From CAKRHR01 sp964423195 (GTDB lineage Bacteria > Bacillota > Clostridia > Lachnospirales > Lachnospiraceae): a stretch of 6,815 bases of DNA. The translations under genes were made by a program, and so were the position numbers. The notes beneath the pieces are model-generated. The model was not told where the DNA came from. It saw nothing but the letters and a program-made list of their open reading frames with translations, and did no database searches. Below are positions 1 through 5,495 of this stretch, one piece after another; the stretch's first letter is position 1; each line of letters opens with the position of its first letter. The DNA is taken from assembly GCA_964423195.1 (NCBI GenBank), contig CAYRDY010000104.1:1-6815 (forward strand), read 5' to 3'.

Positions 1-110
1 TCCGCAGTCTGATGAAGGCAATGCAGTGGACGGCCGAGCATGCACTGGAAATATTGAATATTTCAGAAAATGAAAGAGGAAAATACGTTAGTATGCTGGA
101 ATCAAAGTAA
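1..110 (+). CDS. 3' end of an unidentified protein, possibly Rpn/PD-(D/E)XK nuclease-transposase family
   Basis: Only the last 35 codons are in the window, reading from base 3 to the TAA at 108-110; the 5' part lies off the left edge. The visible tail includes RSLMKAMQWTAEHALEILNI followed by a charged stretch ending in LESK. A segment of the type 'LMk...(W/L)TaEhAleiL.I.e.eR.kY..mL' resembles, from memory, the C-terminal tail of Rpn-type recombination-promoting nuclease/putative transposase proteins common in Lachnospiraceae. The nuclease core is not in view, so this identity is an inference. A perfect GC-rich hairpin begins 18 bases after the stop, which supports this being a genuine gene end. 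The next gene is convergent. Confidence 0.55.
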   Translation, partial: RSLMKAMQWTAEHALEILNISENERGKYVSMLESK

Positions 111-128
111 AGATGAGAGAGCTATTCA

Positions 129-155
129 ATGGAGACGGCCCAGGGCCGTCTCCAT
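129..155. terminator. GC-rich hairpin between convergent genes
   Basis: A perfect 12-bp inverted repeat (ATGGAGACGGCC, 129-140, and its complement, 144-155) encloses a 3-base loop CAG. It sits 18 bases past the stop of the left-edge gene and 30 bases past the stop of the convergent minus-strand gene at 186. The plus-strand side is followed by a mildly T-rich run (GAAATTTCTCT). The minus-strand side has no clear T tract. It most likely terminates the plus-strand gene and may act in both directions. Confidence 0.6.
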
Positions 156-185
156 GAAATTTCTCTGCTCTGCAAAAAAGATCCC

Positions 186-1052
186 CTACCATTCCTGCGA
201 CAAACTCCTGCGAAGCATCCGGCGATAAACCGGCCCATCCGGATCCGGTGGCGAAATGACTTCAAGCATTCCCTCCCGGATAAAATGCTCAATCCGCAGT
301 GCGATCCATACATCGCCTATCCCCAGTTGGTACTTGCCGAGAATATCACCGATGAGTTTCGCCTCTGAGAACTCGGACTTCTGAGACCTCAGCTCACTCA
401 GAATAAAACCGTCATATATGGCTTTCGGAGCACTTTGGAGCCTGCCATTCAGATGCACGCGCAGCGGTGCGTTTTCCTCCCGGAGGATCATCCACCGCAA
501 AGAGAAAGCGTCCAACACAGCAGGCTTCACTTCCTGCTGCAAAGGGAGATACCGGCTCCAATTGCCGGGAGCAATATCTCCCCACGCGGTATAAGCGCGA
601 AAGGTGCCGGACTCAGCAACCTCCCACTCCGGCAGCTTTACCGTATATACAAGGCCTCTGTCCGAGATTTTCCAGAGGTGCGCCATGAGCCAATAACATC
701 CGCAGATCTCCTCAGGATTGTGGCTATACCAAATCCGCACCAGCTCCCCCTGAGCGGAGCGTCTCAAAATTTCCTGAAGTGAGCTCTTGGCCGTATCCAT
801 TCTCTCCTCAATATATCGCTGGGCATCATCGCTGCGAGACCAGAAAGAAAACTCTTGTTCCACGACCTTTAGCCGGCCGTCCCCAATCTCCATATCGGAG
901 ATATCTCCCATGCTCCACCCGACACAGATCGCAAAGACATCTGCGGGATTAACCGTTGCCACGCCCTGCCCATCGGGATTTTTGCTCTTTCCAAAGTGCT
1001 GAGCAGCTTTAAGGCTCCCATATGCATTTTCACTGAATACGACTTCAATCAT
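186..1052 (-). CDS. DUF1835/DUF3658 domain protein of unknown function
   Basis: A 288-residue protein. The N-terminus MIEVVFSENAYGSLKAAQ matches the opening of DUF1835 proteins (a beta strand, then a 'GSLK.A' turn), and that domain spans roughly residues 1-125. The C-terminal part, around residues 185-270, has a DUF3658-like pattern: WMILREENAPLRVHLNGRL, then IGDVWIALRIEHFIREGMLE. DUF1835 and DUF3658 commonly occur together in one polypeptide in Firmicutes, and no biochemical role is firmly known to me. No signal peptide or membrane segment is visible, so it should be cytoplasmic. The start is supported by TAGGAGG (1064-1070, read on the minus strand), 11 bases before the ATG. It is transcribed divergently from hprK and convergently to the left-edge gene, so it appears monocistronic. 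Domain assignment is fairly secure; function is unknown. Confidence 0.85.
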   Translation of the reverse strand: MIEVVFSENAYGSLKAAQHFGKSKNPDGQGVATVNPADVFAICVGWSMGDISDMEIGDGRLKVVEQEFSFWSRSDDAQRYIEERMDTAKSSLQEILRRSAQGELVRIWYSHNPEEICGCYWLMAHLWKISDRGLVYTVKLPEWEVAESGTFRAYTAWGDIAPGNWSRYLPLQQEVKPAVLDAFSLRWMILREENAPLRVHLNGRLQSAPKAIYDGFILSELRSQKSEFSEAKLIGDILGKYQLGIGDVWIALRIEHFIREGMLEVISPPDPDGPVYRRMLRRSLSQEW

Positions 1053-1107
1053 GAGCTTCGTAACCTCCTATCTACGCCGTATTTCCTCCGGCATCGTGAT
1101 TGGGCCA

Positions 1108-1123
1108 TCGCCCGCGCTTTCAA
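1108..1123 (-). promoter_or_regulatory. weak cre-like (CcpA operator-like) sequence
   Basis: Read on the minus strand, this is TTGAAAGCGCGGGCGA. The left half (TTGAAAGCG) fits the catabolite-responsive element consensus WTGNAANCGNWNNCWW exactly. The right half departs at two positions, giving 14 of 16. It lies in the divergent region between the DUF1835 gene and hprK. A half-perfect match in a GC-rich genome can occur by chance, so this is a candidate only. It is notable because hprK, next door, controls CcpA activity. Confidence 0.2.
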
Positions 1124-1138
1124 ATATTCATCTTACCA

Positions 1139-1149
1139 CCGATGATCGG
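1139..1149. promoter_or_regulatory. small perfect palindrome CCGAT-G-ATCGG
   Basis: Two 5-bp arms flank a single central base. It lies between the two divergent genes, about 19 bp upstream of the -35 box of the putative hprK promoter. The position would suit a small operator, but the element is short and no matching second copy is visible. Confidence 0.2.
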
Positions 1150-1167
1150 AAAAAGCTATATATTCTA

Positions 1168-1197
1168 TTGATTTAATCCCCGTGCATATGGTATCAT
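1168..1197 (+). promoter_or_regulatory. sigma-A type extended -10 promoter for hprK
   Basis: The -35 box is TTGATT (1168-1173), followed by an 18-bp spacer and the -10 box TATCAT (1192-1197). A TG extension (1189-1190) stands one base before the -10 box. The -10 matches five of six consensus bases and the -35 matches four of six. Transcription would begin near 1204, giving a leader of about 36 bases containing the hprK ribosome binding site. The same promoter probably also transcribes glk. Confidence 0.6.
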
Positions 1198-1227
1198 GTA
1201 TCTGGGACATGAACCCCATACAAACGC

Positions 1228-1234
1228 AAGGAGG
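1228..1234 (+). promoter_or_regulatory. ribosome binding site fixing the hprK start
   Basis: AAGGAGG lies 5 bases before the ATG at 1240. This selects the first ATG over the in-frame ATG at residue 7, which has no comparable site. Confidence 0.8.
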
Positions 1235-1239
1235 CTCTT

Positions 1240-2199
1240 ATGTACGATAATAACCAGATGGCCTACAGCGTCAAGCTCTCAAAGATCGCTGAGATGGCCA
1301 AACTCAGACAGCTGAATCCGGAAGTCAAAGCCGACAGGATTTATATTCACGACGCGGGACTGAACCGCCCTGCCCTGCAGCTGGCCGGATTTTTTGATTT
1401 TTTCGACAACAGCCGTATCCAGCTGATCGGCAAGGTCGAACAGACCTATATCGAGCAGGTGTATGACGACGGCGGCACCGCGATGATCAAAAAAATCTTC
1501 GGGAAGGGTATTCCGGCAATGATTTACTGCCGCAATATCCAACCCACACAGGAGATCATCGAGCTGGGCACCCAGTACAACGTCGCGATCTACTCGACAG
1601 AACAGCACACAACGCAGTTCACCGGCAAACTGATCCATATCCTCAATGAGGAACTGGCGCCGCGCATCTCGATCCACGGCGTGCTGGTGGATGTCTACGG
1701 CGAGGGCGTGCTGATTCTTGGCGAGAGCGGCATCGGCAAGAGCGAGACCGCTCTGGAATTGATCAAGCGCGGACACCGCCTGATCTCGGATGACGTCGTT
1801 GAGATCAAGCTGGTCGGCGACGAACTGCTCTTCGGGCGCGCGCCGGACATTACCCGCCATTTTATCGAGCTCCGCGGCATCGGCATCATCGACGTGCGTT
1901 CCCTGTTCGGCGTCAACAGCGTCAAGGAATCCCAGAGCATTGACCTGGTCATCAAGCTCGAAGAGTGGGACCGCGAAAAAGAATATGACCGCCTGGGACT
2001 TGAGGACAAATATACGGAATTTTTGGGCAGGCAGGTCGTGTGCCATTCGATCCCGATCCGGCCTGGCCGCAATCTGGCCCTGATCGTGGAGGCCGCTGCG
2101 GTCAATTACCGGCAGAAACAGATGGGCTACAACGCGGCGCATGAGCTGTACCGCCGCGCGACCGCCAACCTGCAAAAAAAACACGAGGATCAGGACTGA
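1240..2199 (+). CDS. hprK: HPr kinase/phosphorylase
   Basis: A 319-residue bifunctional enzyme that phosphorylates the phosphotransferase protein HPr on its regulatory serine (Ser46 in Bacillus subtilis numbering) and removes that phosphate. HPr-Ser-P is the CcpA co-repressor in low-GC Gram-positives. The N-terminal domain (about 1-130) contains the LNRPALQLAGFFDFF segment typical of clostridial homologues. The C-terminal kinase domain (about 135-310) has the conserved His146 (SIHG), a P-loop GESGIGKS (161-168), the acidic pair D184-D185 after LIS, the ELRGIGIIDV signature (210-219), and the IRPGRN...VEAAA segment (273-287) near the end. All catalytic motifs look intact and the length is normal for the family. 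The protein should be cytoplasmic. It has its own promoter and is followed after 74 bases by glk on the same strand. An hprK-ROK glucokinase order occurs in related Clostridia, as I recall, often followed by murB, which is absent here. Confidence 0.97.
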   Translation: MYDNNQMAYSVKLSKIAEMAKLRQLNPEVKADRIYIHDAGLNRPALQLAGFFDFFDNSRIQLIGKVEQTYIEQVYDDGGTAMIKKIFGKGIPAMIYCRNIQPTQEIIELGTQYNVAIYSTEQHTTQFTGKLIHILNEELAPRISIHGVLVDVYGEGVLILGESGIGKSETALELIKRGHRLISDDVVEIKLVGDELLFGRAPDITRHFIELRGIGIIDVRSLFGVNSVKESQSIDLVIKLEEWDREKEYDRLGLEDKYTEFLGRQVVCHSIPIRPGRNLALIVEAAAVNYRQKQMGYNAAHELYRRATANLQKKHEDQD

Positions 2200-2256
2200 G
2201 CGCAAAAATGGCAGAGCGCGACGGATGATTTTTCATTTTCTAAAAATACAATAGGC

Positions 2257-2262
2257 AAAGGA
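2257..2262 (+). promoter_or_regulatory. ribosome binding site that decides the glk start
   Basis: AAAGGA (2257-2262) lies 11 bases before the ATG at 2274. The alternative in-frame ATG at 2262 overlaps this site and would have only a poor AGG (2253-2255) upstream. The family N-terminus, lysine or glycine followed by 'CFGIDVGGT', also fits the 2274 start. Confidence 0.6.
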
Positions 2263-2273
2263 TGGATTTAATC

Positions 2274-3215
2274 ATGGGAAAAATTTGTTTCGGCATCGAC
2301 GTCGGCGGGACGACCGTCAAGATTGGTGTTCTGACCGACGAAGGGCGCGTGATCGATATGTGGGAGATCCCGACGCGCAGGGAGGACAACGGCTCACATA
2401 TCCTTGAGGATGTGGCCGCGTCCGTCAATAAGGCCATCTCCGACAACAGCTACAGTCGCGACGATATCGTCGGCGTGGGGCTGGGCATCCCTGGACCAGT
2501 CACCGAGGACGGCGTCGTCCTGGGCTGCGTCAACCTCGGCTGGGGCATCACACCGGCGGCCACGATTCTCAATGACCTGCTCGGTCTCCCCGTGAAGCTC
2601 GGCAACGACGCCAATGTGGCAGCGCTCGGCGAGCAGTGGCAGGGCGGCGGCAAGGGACACGACAGCATGGTGATGGTCACCCTTGGCACCGGCGTCGGCG
2701 GCGGTGTCATCATCAACGGCAAAATTCTGGCCGGGTACAGGGGCGCCGGCGGTGAGATCGGCCATATCCATATCGCCAGACCGGGCGACGAAATGGTCTG
2801 CGGCTGCGGGCTGACTGGCTGTCTGGAGACCCTGGCGTCAGCCACAGGCATCGTCAATCTGGCCAAGCGCAGCCTGGAGGATCCCGCGATCGAGACCAGG
2901 CTCAGAGACATCAAAGAGCTGACAGCCAAGGACGTATTTGACCTGGCCAAGGACGGGGATGCCTGCGCCAAGTCCGTCGTGGACAAGATGGTTGACTACC
3001 TCAGCGACGCGCTCGCCATCGTCGGCGTGGTCGTCAACCCGGAGATTTTTGTCATCGGCGGCGGCGTCTCAAAGGCCGGACAGTATCTTGTGGATCTGAT
3101 CGAGACAGAATTCAAGAAAAGATGCTTCCACGCCCTGAAAAACACCGAATTCTCTCTCGCCACCCTCGGCAATTCCGCCGGCATGGTCGGCGCCGCCAGA
3201 TTGGTGCTCCAATAG
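2274..3215 (+). CDS. glk: ROK-family glucokinase
   Basis: Transfers phosphate from ATP to glucose to give glucose 6-phosphate, feeding free glucose (imported or released from polysaccharide) into glycolysis and glycogen synthesis in the cytoplasm. The protein is 313 residues from the chosen start. Visible signatures are the N-terminal phosphate-binding loop FGIDVGGTTVKIG (6-18), GIPGPV (71-76), the catalytic aspartate in GNDANVAALGE (Asp112), LGTGVGGG (137-144), the ROK GEIGHIHI motif with a predicted zinc-ligand His164, the zinc cysteines C177, C179 and C184 in CGCGLTGCLE, and IGGGVSKAG (261-269). All key residues are present and the length is normal. It follows hprK by 74 bases and probably shares its transcript. 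ROK sequence alone does not exclude activity on other hexoses, but the glucokinase subfamily fit is good. A start at 2262 would add four residues (MDLI). Confidence 0.94.
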   Translation: MGKICFGIDVGGTTVKIGVLTDEGRVIDMWEIPTRREDNGSHILEDVAASVNKAISDNSYSRDDIVGVGLGIPGPVTEDGVVLGCVNLGWGITPAATILNDLLGLPVKLGNDANVAALGEQWQGGGKGHDSMVMVTLGTGVGGGVIINGKILAGYRGAGGEIGHIHIARPGDEMVCGCGLTGCLETLASATGIVNLAKRSLEDPAIETRLRDIKELTAKDVFDLAKDGDACAKSVVDKMVDYLSDALAIVGVVVNPEIFVIGGGVSKAGQYLVDLIETEFKKRCFHALKNTEFSLATLGNSAGMVGAARLVLQ

Positions 3216-3227
3216 TGAGGATCCCGG

Positions 3228-3281
3228 TCAAAAGATTGATAGATTCAATCAATCGATATGCGCAATCAAAAGATTGATAGA
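3228..3281. repeat. 16-bp direct repeat with nested inverted repeats
   Basis: TCAAAAGATTGATAGA occurs exactly at 3228-3243 and 3266-3281, with a 38-bp period. Within and between the copies are inverted repeats: GATTGAT (3234-3240) with ATCAATC (3248-3254) around a 7-base loop, and CAATC (3263-3267) with GATTG (3272-3276) around AAAA. The element lies just after the glk stop and before the shared terminator in an AT-rich gap. No function is evident; possibilities are a local duplication, a protein-binding site or an mRNA 3'-end structure. Confidence 0.6.
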
Positions 3282-3301
3282 CACAATTAGAAAATTAACA
3301 C

Positions 3302-3356
3302 AAAGGGGAACCGTTTTGAGTGATCCAAACGATTCCCCTTTTAGATTTATTTTATC
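3302..3356. terminator. bidirectional intrinsic terminator between glk and glgB
   Basis: The left arm is AAAGGGGAA-C-CGTTT (3302-3316). The right arm is AAACG-A-TTCCCCTTT (3327-3341). They form a 9-bp and a 5-bp helix separated by one C-A mismatch, with a loop of about 10 bases. On the plus strand it runs into TTTAGATTTATTTTA. On the minus strand it runs into a tract containing TTAATTTTC. It should therefore stop transcription from both convergent genes. Confidence 0.85.
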
Positions 3357-3424
3357 ATTTTATTCAGCGCTTCGTCCCGCCCGATAGCTTCTTTTACCCT
3401 AAGTTCTGGCGTCTTCACGTCTAT
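3347..3424 (-). pseudogene. out-of-frame duplicate of the GlgB C-terminal tail
   Basis: Read on the minus strand in the frame one base back from glgB, this stretch gives 25 codons and then TAA (3347-3349). The downstream part reads RVKEAIGRDEALNKMIK. This resembles the annotated end of GlgB, PVAKKILEQDEALNVE: both share V-K, an isoleucine and the exact DEALN. At the DNA level, GAYGAAGCGCTGAA is shared. The TAA ends 6 bases before the terminator hairpin, the spacing expected of a real gene end. Loss of one A from a GAAATAGAC-type sequence would have moved the reading frame onto the TAG at 3421. I infer a frameshifted extension of glgB, but a chance similarity or a sequencing error is possible. 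Confidence 0.45.
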
Positions 3425-5412
3425 TCAACGTTCAGCGCTTCATCTTGCTCTAATATCTTTTTGGCCACAGGTTTCGGCGGCTCCACATCATCAAACGCGA
3501 AAGCAAGCATCCCGTAAGCCGGAACATCCGCCTGAAATGAATACTCGTTCCAATCCCAGGCAATCTTTTCCGCCGTGATCGGCTTTGGATTCAGGAGATT
3601 TCCACCGCCAAACTTCTCCATGTCGCTGTTGAAGACTTCCGTGTAAGTCCCCGGACAGAGGCACGCGATGCGCTGCCGCCGGTACTCGACCGGTGAGAAA
3701 TTAAAATGGAACAGAATGCACTGCTTTTTATTTTTTGACATGCGCACAAAGGTGATCATATTGTGGGAGACATCGCCGCCGAACACCCACCGAAAGCCCC
3801 GCGCGTCGCAGTCCAACTCGTACAGCGCCGGAAACGCCTTGTAAAATGCCAGCAACGCCCTGTAATAGTCATGCATCTGTCGGTGTTCCTTTTTGGTATC
3901 CAGCAGATACCAGTCAAGGCTCCGCTCCTCACTCCACTCCCGCAGCTGCGCGAAATCCTGTCCCATGAACAGAAGTTTCTTGCCCGGATGGGCGATCATG
4001 AAGCCGTAGGCCACCCGCAGATTGCCGAACTTGTCCTTCATATCGCCCGGCATCTTATTGATCATCGAGCACTTGAGATGCACCACCTCGTCGTGCGAGA
4101 GTGCCAGAATATAATTCTCGCTGAAAGCGTACATAAAGCTGAACGTCATCTCATTGTGGTGAAACTGCCGGAAATACGGGTCCACCTTCATATAATTCAG
4201 AAAGTCATGCATCCAGCCCATATTCCACTTGTAGGTAAAGCCCAGACCGCCATCCTCGGCCGGTCTTGAGACTTTCGGCCAGGCTGTGGATTCCTCGGCG
4301 ATCATCATGCAGGCCGGATCTCTCTTTTTCAATATCGAATTTAAATGCTTTAAAAACTCAACAGCCTCATAATTTTTGTTGCTGCCGTCGCTGTTGGGGA
4401 TCCACTGGCCGTCTTTTTTCCCGTAATCCAGGTAAAGCATAGATGCCACCGCGTCCACGCGCAGGCCGTCCACATGAAATTTTTCCAGCCAGAACAGGGC
4501 GTTGGCCACCAGAAAATTGAGGACCTGCGGCCTCGCGTAATTAAAAATGTAGGTGCCCCACTCGACATGTTCGCCCTTGCGCCAGTCCTCGTGTTCATAG
4601 ACCGCTTCGCCGTCAAAACGGCCCAGACAGTGCGCGTCCTTCGGAAAATGTGCCGGCACCCAGTCCAGGATCACACCAATGCCCGCCTGATGCAGGTAAT
4701 TGACCAGATACATGAAATCCTTCGGCGCCCCGTACCTGGACGTCGGCGCGTAGTAACCGCTGACCTGATAGCCCCAAGAGCCGTCAAACGGGTGCTCCGC
4801 GATCCCGATCAGCTCCACATGCGTATAGCCCATATACTGAATATATTCCGCCAGCTCCGGCGCAATATCCCGATAAGTCCTGAAGCCGCAGTTCGCCCCG
4901 CGCTCATCCTTCTTCCACGAGCCGAGGTGTACCTCATAAATCGCCATCGGCCTGTCATAGGACTGAGCCGATGCCTTATTCGCCTGCCAGGCATCGTCGG
5001 TCCACTCAAAATTCTTGAGATCCGTCACCACCGAAGCGTTTTCCGGACGCATCTGGCAATAGTTTCCATAGGGGTCCGACTTGTAGATAATCTCCCCCGC
5101 CGGTGTCTCGATGGCATATTTATACAGATCGCCGACCCTGACCCCAGGGATGAACAGCTCGAAGATACCGGTCGACTCCCTGGCCTCCATCAGATTTGCC
5201 CTCGGATCCCAGTCATTAAAACTGCCGGCGACGCCCACGCGCCGCGCGTTCGGCGCCCATACCGCAAAATAGACGCCGTCCTCGCCGTCCTCCGTCACCG
5301 GATGCGCGCCCATCTTCTCATATATCTCATAATGCCTGCCGTGGCCGAACAGATATTCATCCGTCTCCGTGATCCTGTGACTGCCCTTGTAAACATTTGC
5401 TTTCTCTCCCAT
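3421..5412 (-). CDS. glgB: 1,4-alpha-glucan (glycogen) branching enzyme, GH13
   Basis: Cuts an alpha-1,4-glucan chain and rejoins the piece by an alpha-1,6 bond, making branch points in glycogen. The protein is 663 residues from the chosen start. An N-terminal CBM48-like module covers about residues 45-130 (YFAVWAPNARRVGVAGSFNDWD, split here as YFAVWAPNARR and VGVAGSFNDWD). The GH13 barrel follows, with region I DWVPAHFP (250-257), region II GLRVDAVA with nucleophile Asp320, region III AEEST with acid/base Glu373, and region IV LSHDEV with Asp441. GSWGYQVSGYYAPTSRYG (211-228) is typical of branching enzymes. A C-terminal beta domain ends near residue 640, followed by a charged tail. No secretion signal is visible, so it is cytoplasmic. 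The start at 5412 is preferred over 5448 because GGAGGG lies 6 bases before it. The tail may be shortened by a frameshift. The acidic-repeat gene lies upstream on the same strand; no other glycogen genes are in view. Confidence 0.96.
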   Translation of the reverse strand: MGEKANVYKGSHRITETDEYLFGHGRHYEIYEKMGAHPVTEDGEDGVYFAVWAPNARRVGVAGSFNDWDPRANLMEARESTGIFELFIPGVRVGDLYKYAIETPAGEIIYKSDPYGNYCQMRPENASVVTDLKNFEWTDDAWQANKASAQSYDRPMAIYEVHLGSWKKDERGANCGFRTYRDIAPELAEYIQYMGYTHVELIGIAEHPFDGSWGYQVSGYYAPTSRYGAPKDFMYLVNYLHQAGIGVILDWVPAHFPKDAHCLGRFDGEAVYEHEDWRKGEHVEWGTYIFNYARPQVLNFLVANALFWLEKFHVDGLRVDAVASMLYLDYGKKDGQWIPNSDGSNKNYEAVEFLKHLNSILKKRDPACMMIAEESTAWPKVSRPAEDGGLGFTYKWNMGWMHDFLNYMKVDPYFRQFHHNEMTFSFMYAFSENYILALSHDEVVHLKCSMINKMPGDMKDKFGNLRVAYGFMIAHPGKKLLFMGQDFAQLREWSEERSLDWYLLDTKKEHRQMHDYYRALLAFYKAFPALYELDCDARGFRWVFGGDVSHNMITFVRMSKNKKQCILFHFNFSPVEYRRQRIACLCPGTYTEVFNSDMEKFGGGNLLNPKPITAEKIAWDWNEYSFQADVPAYGMLAFAFDDVEPPKPVAKKILEQDEALNVE

Positions 5413-5418
5413 GCAGCA

Positions 5419-5424
5419 CCCTCC
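5419..5424 (-). promoter_or_regulatory. ribosome binding site fixing the glgB start
   Basis: Read on the minus strand, GGAGGG precedes the ATG at 5410-5412 by 6 bases. The longer in-frame start at 5448, which would add the cysteine-rich MACCKRMIGGCC, has no such site upstream. Confidence 0.75.
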
Positions 5425-5454
5425 GATCATCCTTTTGCAGCACGCCATTTAAGG

Positions 5455-5486
5455 CTGGCGGCCACTGCCCAACGCCCCATCGCCAG
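5455..5486. other. inverted repeat in the gap upstream of glgB
   Basis: CTGGCG (5455-5460) pairs with CGCCAG (5481-5486) around a 20-base GC-rich loop. It occupies the gap between the acidic-repeat gene and glgB. There is no T tract on the minus strand side, so it is unlikely to be an intrinsic terminator. Read-through into glgB is therefore plausible. It could be chance pairing in GC-rich sequence. Confidence 0.25.
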
Positions 5487-5495
5487 ATGAGTGTC

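Noticed and set aside
1279..2205. Long minus-strand open frame (308 codons) opposite hprK
   Set aside because: It lies antisense to a clear hprK, resembles no family I know, and is explained by the GC-rich codon pattern of the real gene. No ribosome binding site supports it.
2224..2252. Separate glk promoter using TACAAT (2247-2252) as -10 box
   Set aside because: No acceptable -35 box lies at the right distance, and transcription starting near 2259 would cut into the glk ribosome binding site.
3419..3430. Programmed -1 ribosomal frameshift at the end of glgB
   Set aside because: There is no X-XXY-YYZ slippery heptamer at GTTGAATAG and no obvious stimulatory structure right after it. A one-base deletion explains the pattern more simply.
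5413..5448. GlgB start at 5448, giving a cysteine-rich N-terminal extension
   Set aside because: There is no Shine-Dalgarno sequence before it, while the ATG at 5412 has GGAGGG at ideal spacing. The extension would encode the ribosome binding site region.
4474..5490. Long plus-strand open frame (338 codons) opposite glgB
   Set aside because: It is antisense to the catalytic region of glgB, has Arg/His/Pro-rich shadow composition and no recognisable motifs.
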